Source: Arachnopeziza araneosa (lineage: Eukaryota > Ascomycota > Leotiomycetes > Helotiales > Arachnopezizaceae). From it: DNA of 64,000 nt. Made by a program: the position numbers and the translations under genes. Shown here piece after piece: positions 46,425 through 56,356 of the stretch. Each line of letters opens with the position of its first letter. The first letter of the stretch is position 1. Under the pieces are notes generated by a model. It did not search any database. It saw only the letters and a program-made list of their open reading frames with translations, and was not told where the DNA came from. The stretch spans positions 157,656 through 221,655 of the forward strand of contig QYAI01000050.1 of NCBI GenBank assembly GCA_003988855.1, read 5' to 3'.

Positions 46425-46997
46425 TCACAGCTTCTCCCCCACAGGTCTTCGGATTTGAATCCAAAGACTCTCGCTGCTGGCTAGTCTCACTCCATCACAA
46501 TCCTGCACCTCAGATTCCATCCAGAATTTCCTTCCCTCCCGCTTCCTCAGCACCGCTAGGACACACAACGTTTGGGGCGTAGCAACCGGATTCTCATAAC
46601 TGGTCTTCATCCACCTCGTGACCGTATTGGAGCTAAACGGCACACCTCCTTCGCTCGCATCTTCGTTGATTGTAAGTAAGATGCCCACTACATCATCCAT
46701 GAGAGCCGAAATAATGCCACCATGGAGCATATTGGGACCGCCATTCAGGTCGCTGCCTATCGTCATGAGACAGCGAACTTCTGTGATAAATGAGGAGGGA
46801 GAAGAAGTAGGCCGTCTTCGGTAGAGTGATAAGATATGAGAGATTGTGGTAGGAGAATTGAGAGCGACTGCGATAAGTGAGTCCTCATCGCCATCCTTGA
46901 GTATGCGGGAGAAAGTGGGTGTGACAGCGAAATCTGGATCTCGGATCAGTTTTTGACACCAAGGTATCGATTCAAAATGAAGTTGATCTGGTTCCAT
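46425..46997 (-). CDS. HotDog-fold acyl-CoA thioesterase-like protein
   Basis: A 190-residue frame without introns. The HotDog signature is GPNMLHGGIISALMDDVVGILL, with the long central helix, followed by strands TRWMKTSYENPVATPQ and FWMESEVQDCDGVRLASSESLW. This matches the PaaI/4HBT thioesterase group, which hydrolyses acyl-CoA or related thioesters; the substrate is unknown. The start at MEPDQLHFESIPW fits relatives, where an IPW motif lies near the N terminus. An upstream in-frame ATG at 47111 would add 38 residues with some Arg/Ser content that could be a weak mitochondrial presequence. Confidence 0.8.
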   Translation of the reverse strand: MEPDQLHFESIPWCQKLIRDPDFAVTPTFSRILKDGDEDSLIAVALNSPTTISHILSLYRRRPTSSPSSFITEVRCLMTIGSDLNGGPNMLHGGIISALMDDVVGILLTINEDASEGGVPFSSNTVTRWMKTSYENPVATPQTLCVLAVLRKREGRKFWMESEVQDCDGVRLASSESLWIQIRRPVGEKL

Positions 46998-48032
46998 GGT
47001 GTTGATAAGATTTTCAAAGTTTTGAAGGACAAGATGAGAGTGAGAAGCTGACTGTGCATCAGAAATACCTCGGCTAGCAAAGCCTACAGAGATGACCCTT
47101 GTCAGTCGCATTCTTTATCCCATCTCGCTATTCCTTCATAAGCAACATTTTTAAAAACACAAGTATCTCATCATTGAGAAACTTCTCATTTGTTACTTCT
47201 GTATGTTACTGACATCATTTTACCTAACAGCGGACGAACTTTGTACTTCATACCTCAAAGCGGAGTTACTGCCAAGAACATCATCAGCTTGTTTAGTCGG
47301 AATATAAATTTTTTTTTCAGCAGTTGCTAACCATAATTTGTAGATAAGCTGCAACTACTTAAAACTACCTAGATATTGCCCAAGCTTGCGAAACCGTAGG
47401 GCACACGTTCGAATTGAGCGTGAACCCCCGGCAGCCAGCCCTGCTACCCGCACTTCGTACAAGTACACCGCCTCACAGAGACGACTGACTGCAGTTTCAA
47501 TCACGTGATATATATTACCAATATCCTCTCTATATCAGTACTTAGCTCATTCATTTTCAATGGATATCTACTCACAACTGCTTTCGCAGCGATATCTATT
47601 GTCGGACAAGCACTTTGGGAAAGGTAACTCTGACTTAATGTGGCTCTAATTATAGAACATGAGGGGGTAGAGCTGAGGCCTCAGTCACCATTCAAGCGCG
47701 AAATCGTTATTTTCAACCTCGCATGAACACCATCGTCAAAATCAGTTCACAACACGCTTACACGGTCCATGTAAATAGTCATTTTAGTGGCTGATATTTC
47801 TAGGACTACATAAGAAAACTTCTTGATGACAGGCGCGGCTACCAATATTGCACCTCATCTATGACCGAGGCTGCGAGCCTTGCCCCACGTGGTGTCCAAC
47901 TCGTGGAGATCTACTTGAATCTAACTAGTATCAAAGCTTACGGGCTATATACAGGAGCTTAAGAGTTAATTTTGAAGATCAAGCCGTTCCCCCTCCTGGC
48001 CTGGAAGTCAAGAAGGCCGCGTGGATATCATC
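46998..48032. other. Intergenic, upstream of NLR gene
   Basis: About 1 kb, apart from the possible thioesterase extension to 47111. A poly-T run and palindromic tcacgtga (47502-47509) occur; no gene recognised. Confidence 0.45.
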
Positions 48033-51000
48033 ATGAAGAAGTCTCACAGCCAGCGAAAGAGTTGGAGGACGTTTTTTCTTAAAAAGGACAAAGCCTCCGG
48101 TATCAAAGTTGAAGAGAATATTGAAAGATCACAGACGTACCCATCTGACGCCAGACCGTCGATAGATCCACAACCCTGGAGTTCTTCCACAATGTGCCAA
48201 AATAAACCGTCTCCCATTCTTGGAAAGACACCGCTACTAGGGACGAGTCAAGAAGCTTTAGAAAGCATTCCATCACGAACCCAATCACCCCTAGCTTTGC
48301 CCCCAGGAATTCCAGCAATCGTTGTGTCGTCTCAAGGGATAGGAGAGATGGAAGAAGATGTCATACTCTCTGGGCCGGCTTCTACTGAAGACCATGATGC
48401 GACTGTGGGGGCTGGTGCCTATAGTAAACTATGGGTGCAAGCTTATAACGAACTGGAAGCAAATAAGAAGTCAAAAACTTTGATGGAGGGATATAAGGCC
48501 TTATTGAATGGCAACCTTGAGCAGGGAGACAAAAACTACAGAGATCCGGCTAAGCAAGATCTGATGGCTGAGCTAGTTAAAGAGAAGCTCAAGGTCATGG
48601 CAAAGAAACAATGGACTCTATCCTGGGGAAATAAATCGTTTGTAATCCGCGAACAAGCTGAAAAGATCGTGTTAGTCATCCAAAGATTTTCTGGAATCGG
48701 AACTGCGGTTACAAGCCTGAACCATGTGCATGATGGAATTGCATGGGCCGGTGTTTGTGTTTTAATTCCAGTTAGTAACGCTGCATTCGCAACTATTCTC
48801 TATATTTATAAAAGGCAGTCTTAGTGAGACTAACGATTTAGTTGATCTTGAACGATTTCACGGAGCAGGAAAAGGCCATGGACGGATTAGAAGACATCTC
48901 GAAAATCCTGGCAAGGTATAAAGCGGTTGAGAAACTTCTCCCAATATCAAAAGCCGATTCTCCAGATATCATTTTTGAGCAGTCAGTTGTGGCAGTGTAC
49001 ACGAATATTCTCAAATACCAGGCGACTGCCGCATGCCACTTCGGCCGGAAAACACTTCCCAGAATGTTCGCCAACATCGTCATGACAAACGACTGGGCCG
49101 GAATTCTCGAAAAAGTGCAGAGCGCCGATGCCAGTTGTCAAGCATTGATATCGATCAAATCTACACAAGAACTATTGAAACATATGCAGAAAATTCCACA
49201 AGGTTTCAACCGCGAACTTTATGAGAAGTGGCAGGAGAACAAGACCAAAAGCGACCAGGTCTTACGTCAGTGGATAGACGACAGATTGAAAGAATCCGAA
49301 GACCAACAAGAAGAGAATGAGAAGGTTATCAGTTGGATATCCAGTGCAAAGGTTGGCGAAGACCATGCTGCTGTGCGAGAGAAGCTGGGTATCACTTATT
49401 GGGAGTCTGGAAAGTGGCTCATAAGCCCCTCTAATGGCCAGAAAAACCAGCTTGAGGATTGGAAGTCCTCTAAAGATGGCCAAATATGGTTACGTGGCTC
49501 TGTAGGAACAGGAAAGACTAGTCTGATTTCGATACTCATCAACCACTTGATTGAGAATCGACCACAGGACCGACTTGCATTCTTCTATTGTTCGAGGAAC
49601 GCCACGACGAATACTCCTGCTGAGATTTTGAGGAGCCTTGTTGCACAGTTAGCTTGGTCTACCGATGGCTTGGAAGTAATCGACCAAATAAAAGAGATAC
49701 ACAAGAAACGGACTGCGCGGCGCTCTATGGAAAGTCCATTCTCAGTATCTGATTGTATGGACTTGCTGACGACTCTGATTCGAATACACGGACCTACAGT
49801 TTTTGTCATCGATGCTCTTGATGAATGCGGAAGCCCAATGGAACTATTGTGGAAGTTGTTCGAGATCTGGACTAAGACAAAACATTTGAGAGTATTTATT
49901 TCGAGTAGGGAAGGAATAGAGATGACAAAGGTGTTTCCCGAGGCACTCGTTGTGAAAATGGAATCGGATAGCTCTTTGGACGACATAGGGAGATACATCA
50001 CAACAGAGTTGGGTCGAAAAGAGCGATGTAACAGTGAAGTGGTTACCGAAGAGCTAGCACAAAGGATGGTAAATATTCTCCAATTACTGTCTGACGGAAT
50101 GTAAGTGTACGAAATCATCTAAATGATTGAGATAAGCTGAACTTTATCCAGGTTCCGCTGGGTAGAGCTACAGTTGGACCTGTTTATCAGTTCAGAGCGC
50201 CCCATAAAGCACTGGAAAGACTTTGACGATCGTCTCCGCAAGCTTGAAGATGACCATTACTCCGGCAGAGAAGTCATAGACCGTTTGGGAGAGACATATG
50301 AAGAGATATTCGAAAGAAATGTGCAAGGAGCTCACAGCCTTACTGTAGCAGTAAGAACTTTGCAATGGGTTCTTTGTGCGTTCCGGCCATTTACCATTGA
50401 AGAGTTGAGGGTAGCTGTTGCCCCGGACGGCGATTATATTAGTGAAAGTTTACTGCTTGACGTGTGCAGTAATTTTATCCATGTGGATAGTAAAGGGTTG
50501 GTTCGACTCGCTCACACTTCCGTGAAAGAGTATCTTGAACGCAAGAAAATTGATGGGAAACTAAAGTTTTCCTCTGGTGAGGTACATGCTTATTCAGCTA
50601 TAACTTGCGTTGCAGAGTGGAGGAAGGTGGTCGCTACTGATATTGCGGCAAAAAACCCGAAGAACCAAATGCGTCTTTTAGAACCCGACTCAAATCTCAG
50701 TCAATTCAAACTGAACGAATATATTCAGACAAGATGTTTACACGTCAATTGTTCCAGAGGAAGGCGAGAAAATGAGGACGAAGCTTTTTGCAAAGCGGCC
50801 AACGTATCATGGCGGTGTTATGCTTCTCTTTACTGGGCATGCCACTATCAAAAAGCTAGCAGAGTGGTTCTCCAAGAGCCCTCCGATGTCTCTGCAGGAC
50901 AGGAGATTTTAAATTTTTTAGATGGAAGCCAACATAACGTCCCTCTCATGAACTGGATGAGGCAGATGTCTGGTTTGAGCTACACGTTTCGTCAACACAA

Positions 51001-51899
51001 AAGTCATCAGGGACTGGGAGATAGATCGCCAAGTCCTGCCCCTTCCCCTATGAGATCTATTAGTCGTGGCCCATGTGAGTTTCCAAAAATGCTACTCTGG
51101 CTTTATGTTTAAAATTTAACACTGGTTTATAGCTATGTCGAACAGCAGTCTATTGTCGCAGAACTTATCCGGCGATATTAAAAAGCAAAGATTTTCCATG
51201 CCAAAAGGCAAAAAGAGGCCTTCGTTGAAGAATCCTGACCAAACTGGGGAAAAGGTAGTTCCAGTCATTTGGACTAGCGGACTAGCCTTCAAAAAAGATC
51301 TAGCGACATTTGGAAGCCAATGGCAAACCATCTCAGACTTTCCAGACCGGGAAATCGAAAAGGGCATTAGGAGGATTGCGTTTTTCACCTGCTGTTTCTA
51401 TGGGTTCGAAGACGAGCTTAAGAACCTCTGCAATGCAGAACGATGCATGCGATATCGTACGCACAAAGGCGAGTCTGGGCTCCAGATATCTGCTCGTTAT
51501 GGATATCAAGGACTCGTCGATCTTCTGGTGAGTGAAGGAATGGTTGATCAATATGAGGCCGGGACCACTGCCCTGCACGAAGCCTGCGAATCCGGACATC
51601 TTGGGATCATACAATCACTTCTTGATTCCAATGCAACAGAAAATTGCAATTATGTCAACACGGCGGACATCAATCGCCGAACTCCATTGCATCTCGCTGC
51701 GGAGAATGATCAAAGTCCTGTGGTTGAGCTGTTGCTTCAACAACCCAATATAGATGTCAATGCACGCGATCGATTTAAAAATTCAGCTTTGCGTCCTGCT
51801 TGGAAATACTCACCTAGAAGTCTGAAATTATTACTTCAAGATTCAAGAGTTGACGAAGACATTGTGGATATCTACGGCAAAAGGTATGACGAGGCTTGA
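48033..51899 (+). CDS. NLR protein: NWD_NACHT_N, NACHT, ankyrin
   Basis: Exons 48033-48770, 48842-50100, 50152-51074 and 51133-51899 give 1228 residues with all phases consistent. A disordered N terminus of about 120 residues leads into an NWD NACHT N-terminal domain (LWVQAYNELEANKK from about 126, CVLIP-LILN across the first splice). The NACHT ATPase has Walker A GSVGTGKTS near residue 464, Walker B VIDALDECG near 567, a sensor-like RVFISSREG and GMFRWVELQLD, followed by the helical region ending HTSVKEYLE. A linker precedes ankyrin repeats (GESGLQISARYGYQGLVDLL, TALHEACESGHLGIIQSLL, TPLHLAAENDQSPVVELLL). Fungal NLRs sense non-self and trigger defence or cell death; the ligand is unknown. 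A further ankyrin-like segment lies out of frame after the stop. Confidence 0.88.
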
Positions 51900-51901
51900 G
51901 A

Positions 51902-52042
51902 ATAGCATGTGGAATATTAGCAAATGGCCATGTCGACGTGGTTGCGCTAAGTAGGAGTCGGAAATTGCTGTCGAATAGAGGAGCAGGAATACGTCAAGTA
52001 GATGGTCTCAATGAATGTAAATTGAAGTGTCTAGAGTTCTAA
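51902..52042 (+). pseudogene. Out-of-frame ankyrin tail of the NLR gene
   Basis: Reading the frame two bases on from the NLR stop gives 46 codons beginning IACGILANGHVDVVAL, an obvious ankyrin-repeat helix, and ending at a TAA. No intron of plausible length joins it to the NLR frame. A one-base indel near 51890 would explain the break, so the NLR probably lost its last repeat(s). Confidence 0.6.
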
Positions 52043-52135
52043 GAACGAGTGTTTCATCGACTTGATCAGCTTCGGATTACTGTTTTTCGTGACCTTCCCC
52101 GATCCTCATTACTCCCCTTGTTCCGTATCTAGCCA

Positions 52136-53002
52136 TCATACCTTGTCCTCACCAAAGTACGGGGGATTGTTTCTGACTGCGCTTGCATCTGCAGCAGTGC
52201 CTTGGATCGGACCCTCGTAATCATACAGTATCCCGCACCCACTCTGAGCACCATTTACCGGCTCACGCCAGTCAATAGCAACGCATTGATCATCTTGACT
52301 GCATGCCGCCATACAAGCTTGCATGTTGGCGAGACCATCGAACCCCGGATGTTCATAGTTGGCCCAGAACCATTGGTCACAGAGAACTGTGTATGGATCA
52401 TTCCCATTGACTACATAGGTGTTGCTGTTTTCGGTAAGGACTTCGCAAGGGGTTTCGGGAAGAATGGTAGTCTAGGAGGGTGTTAGCTCTTGGATCTAGA
52501 AGGAAGCGGAGGGACGGACTGTGGGCGCTGCGGTGACGGTTGTCGTGACAGTAGCACTGAGGATAGGTGTAGCAGAGATACAACTACACGCACTAGAAAG
52601 GCGGGTTGCCAGCGGAATATTTGTGCCTGTAACGATCAGTTGATATATCCATACGTAGTTTGACCAAGGTTGCTTACTCAAGACACACTGCTGGGAAATA
52701 TGGTTGGGAACAGCTTGAGGTGTGATTGTTGGTACAGGAATGGGTGAGATGGTAAGAGTGCCCCTAACAGTCCTGTGGTGTTTCTTAGCAGTTATCGCAT
52801 CAACAGAAGAGGAAGCTTACACTATCGGGGTTACTGTGGTAGTAGCGGTGGATTGTAGGTAGGTGCTACAAAAACTTGATGCAGCAGCTGGGGTATTCGT
52901 CATAACACGATAGCAGTTATCCGCGTTGCACTTCGGGGTTCTGTCAAGAACGCTACCGCTGACAGCTCCTCCGAAGAGGGCAAGAAGAGCAAAAGTCTGC
53001 AT
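52136..53002 (-). CDS. Secreted Ser/Thr-rich cysteine protein
   Basis: Exons 53002-52821, 52772-52678, 52626-52520 and 52471-52136 encode 239 residues. A signal peptide (MQTFALLALFGGAVSG) is followed by CNADNCYRVM, the usual start of a fungal domain found in many secreted proteins (cysteine pair with YR). After about 60 Thr/Pro-rich residues (TTTVTPIVTV, TVTTTVTAAPT), a C-terminal cysteine domain contains ANMQACMAACSQDDQCVAIDW, which resembles PAN/apple-like modules, plus GCGILYDYEG. The protein is likely extracellular or cell-wall bound and perhaps binds carbohydrate or protein. The third donor (GTCCGT) is unusual, but its acceptor has a CTAAC branch and the frame fits. Confidence 0.7.
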
Positions 53003-54157
53003 TTTGGAAAAATATAAAGGAATGTGGTGTCTCGGTAGAGAGTCAAGTGCGAAAAGATTGTTGTACTGAAAAAGTTGATTGATTTGAAAACATGGCATAT
53101 GCGAAGGTATTTATTGTCAAGCTCCCTCCTCCTTTCTCAATTTACCTTTAGCGATGCTAGAGTCTTAGAACTGGGTGTAGCTGAACAGTCGCCACTATGG
53201 ATATCGAATATTGATATTGGAAACCTTGGCAAGACAATGACTATCAAGTACGGAGTAGCGTTTACCAATATTGCTAACCGACCCGGTTATGGCGTTTCCT
53301 GTGGAAGCTACCAAGGTCGTGGGCCGCATCTAGAATCATGTAAGATTGGATCAAGACAAGAGGGGAGGCCAAGGGGGCGCCGACAGAATACCCGCCGTCA
53401 AGGAATTAAAAGTAGCCATCCGAGGCCGCCACGGATGGGAAAGTCAACAAAGGCATCAGGGGAGGACGGCTCAACCTGCAGATCCCTCCCGCCAAGTGAC
53501 GTTAGGAGCTTTAAGTATCCCAATCCGTTCTAGAAGCGCTATTAGCGCCACCACTCCCCAATCTGGCTACTACAGTACAGGGTGCACTGCTAATGATCCC
53601 TTGAAATCTTCAGTGGGCCAGACTTCGCCTGTGCGCAGCGTTGCTGGGATGTACCGATGGAAAACATAGGGGGACAAAATATGGCCTGACTTGATCGATA
53701 CGCACGGAAGAAAGAGACTTCTCTATTTCTATTTTCAAGTGTCTCATTTTCATTCTTACTACTTTGCAAGATGCTACCATTTCTTACCTCGGATCAATTC
53801 TACCTCGTCTTAGCCGTCTGCATGAATGGGAACCCCACCAGCACCCATCCAGTCGGCAGAACCCCACCGCCGCATCAACCCAGCCTGGGAGTGTCCCACA
53901 TTCAACCCCCCAGGAATCCCGGGGGAGGTGTGTTCGGGCAACCAGTCAAAAGGCTGGGCTCGTGCGGGCAAGAGGAGGATTTCCATTCGGCTGCAGCTCA
54001 CACATCACATCGTCTGGATAAAGCTCCGCTACTGTAGGGAGTTACATAGTACGACTAGTGGGCCAGATTCATACTCTTTCCCACGACAACGTCGCCTTGC
54101 CTCTCTCTCCCTCTCTTCTTTCAAATCTACAGCAGCGGTAACAGCAAACAGGACACA
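53003..54157. other. Intergenic, upstream of ALDH gene
   Basis: A plus-strand frame at 53100-53533 starts with a weakly hydrophobic segment but becomes Arg/Gly/Pro-rich low complexity; I do not call it a gene. The rest is promoter space for the divergent secreted protein and the ALDH. Confidence 0.45.
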
Positions 54158-55735
54158 ATGGGCGACATTGGACTTTCCAGCCTCCCTCCCTTCACCTTCA
54201 ATAACACTATCTCTGGGAAATCCAGCACCAATGAATCCACATCAATCCATCATGGCGTCAATCCTGTCGACAAATCTCTCCTTTGGGATGTTCCCATCGC
54301 CAGCGATGCCGATGTAGAAGAGGCGATCAAAGCAGCACGGGCAGCCTTCAAACCGTGGAGCCAGAAGAAATGGGAAGAGAGGCAGGCCATCTTCCAGGAC
54401 ATGAAGGTGGAATTGGAGAAACACAAAGATGAACTAACCAAGATCTTGTCGCTGGAAGGCGGTAAACCTGTATTCGCCCCAGACTTGAAATTTCTGGAGT
54501 GCTACTAACGACATGCGCAGTACGAAGTCGCGGCCATCGAAGTCTTTGTTTCCGGACTTTGTCTCGACTACCACTCCACTGTAGCCCAGCCTGCTCCAGA
54601 AATCATCCAAGACACGCCTGATCTCAAACTGACCCAAAAATGGGTTCCACTCGGCGTATCTGCCGCCATCTGTCCTTGGAACTTTCCTCTGATTCTTGCA
54701 ATGGGAAAGATCTGCACCGCGCTTCTTACAGGAAACACCTGCATCGTGAAACCATCTCCCTTCACGCCTTACTCGATCCTCTATTTCATCTCATTCGTTT
54801 CACACCTACTTCCGCCAGGCGTTCTTCAAGGTTTGAACGGCAGTGACAAATTAGGACCTCTCCTCACCACCCACCCAGACATCGACAAAATCTCCTTCAC
54901 TGGCTCCATTGCCACAGGAAAGAAAGTCATGGCTGCGGCGGCCGGGACTCTTAAACGAGTGACGTTGGAGCTAGGTGGTAATTCGGCATGCATTGTCTGT
55001 CCAGACGTGGATATCGAGAAAGTGGCGCCTCTGGTAGCGGTCGCCGCATTCTATAACTCTGGCCAGCTATGCGTCGCGTCTAAGCGATTGTACGTCCATG
55101 ACAGCATATTCGATGAATTCAAGACAAAGTTGGTCGAGGTCGTGAAAGGCTGGAAGATCGGTGGAGGAGAAGGTGTTACACTAGGTCCCGTGCAGAACGG
55201 AATGCAATATGAAATTGTCAAGGGATATTTCGAGGATTGTGCTGTTAATGGATACGAATTCGCGCTTGGTGGCGAGATTGGAGACGCTGGAGGATACATC
55301 ATCCAACCCGCAATCGTAAACAATCCACCCGAAACCTCACGCATCGTCAAAGAAGAACCATTTGGTAAGTCTTCCCTCTGAAATGTCAGCTCAAACCAAA
55401 AATAAAACTCTAATCAATATCCAGGACCCATCGTCCCTCTCCTCCACTGGTCTGATGAAGCTGAACTCCTAGAGCGCGTAAACGCCACCCGAACTGGTCT
55501 CGGAGGTTCTATCTATACCAGCGATATCCCTTACGCCGAGGAGCTAGCCTCGAAGATCGAGGCTGGAACCATCTGGATCAATTCTCCCGAAAAACCGCTA
55601 TCAAATGCCTATTTCGCCGGCCATAAAGAGAGCGGATTAGGTGGAGAGAGTGGCACGCATGGCTTATTGTCTTATATGAATGCCCAAGTTGTGCATTGGT
55701 ACAAGGTTGATGTTGGGAAGGCGGCAAAGCTGTGA
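54158..55735 (+). CDS. Aldehyde dehydrogenase (NAD(P)-dependent)
   Basis: Exons 54158-54469, 54521-55364 and 55425-55735 give 488 residues, the usual ALDH length. The first donor (GTATTC) with a CTAAC branch joins GGKP to YEVAAIEV, matching the family; an earlier GTAA donor would break the frame. Motifs: VSAAICPWNFPLILAMGKI and GNTCIVKPSPFTPYS (coenzyme binding), FTGSIATGKKVM, the general base Glu254 in TLELGGNSACIV, and the nucleophile Cys288 in NSGQLCVASKR, spaced 34 residues apart as expected. Later come EEPFGPIVPLLHW and HKESGLGGESGTHGLLSYM. It oxidises aldehydes to acids in the cytosol (no targeting sequence). The substrate cannot be told; relatives include betaine-, salicylaldehyde- and broad-range ALDHs. 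Confidence 0.92.
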
Positions 55736-56185
55736 GGTTCTTACAAATAGATTGATACTAGATAGCGCCTCCTGGTGTCATAGGTAGCTTTGTGCTCTCT
55801 CTTCTTCTTGTTCTCACAGTACATAGCCTCAGAGAAATCTAGCAGCCCGAGCAAGCTTGCAAATGGTGTAGTACTTTACGTTGAAGTTGTTGCATGTGTG
55901 AAAAGATACTATTTCTATTCTATATATTCTAGTATGCCGTATGTGTTTCTTGACTAGACTACCACACGTGACAAATCTTTTAGCCTTTCGATTTAACCCA
56001 ACAAGCTAGTAGGCGGCGTTGCTGCCAAAGTATATATCTTCTCAGGTAAATATCACGATGTGAGAATCTACCGTGAACCGAGCTGAAATGCAATCGCTCC
56101 TGAGGTTCACATGATATCGAAGAGCTTTCCCGGGAGTGTCTGTCGAAGCTCTATTTGTACTTGTTCCGGGCCGTGTAGATGAACA

Positions 56186-56191
56186 GCGGGG
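56186..56191 (+). promoter_or_regulatory. Candidate CreA/CRE1 site
   Basis: GCGGGG, 166 nt upstream of the GH67 start, fits SYGGRG. Confidence 0.3.
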
Positions 56192-56213
56192 TGGAATGCT
56201 GAAAGTCCCAAGG

Positions 56214-56219
56214 TTAGCC
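56214..56219 (-). promoter_or_regulatory. Candidate XlnR/XYR1 site
   Basis: GGCTAA on the minus strand (TTAGCC on plus), the core of the xylanolytic activator site, about 140 nt upstream of the GH67 start and 22 nt from the CreA-like motif. Confidence 0.35.
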
Positions 56220-56356
56220 TAAAGAAATTGATCAACAGCCTAAGCAGCGGAAGTTCAACGCTATATTCCATCTCGCGTCATGGCTACAGCACGTTCAGGT
56301 ATGTATAAGTTGTCAGTATACGCCCTGAAACCTGGAACAGAGGTGCTCGACCCACC

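Larger units (their letters stand above)
55736..56356. promoter_or_regulatory. GH67 promoter region
   Basis: Spacer between the ALDH 3' end and the GH67 start, containing candidate CreA and XlnR sites (listed separately) and AT-rich tracts around 55920. Confidence 0.45.

Noticed and set aside
47395..47470. tRNA-like B box (gttcgaatt)
   Set aside because: Arms do not pair into a cloverleaf.
53100..53533. Secreted protein gene on the plus strand
   Set aside because: The hydrophobic start is weak and the rest is Arg/Gly/Pro low complexity without splice support.
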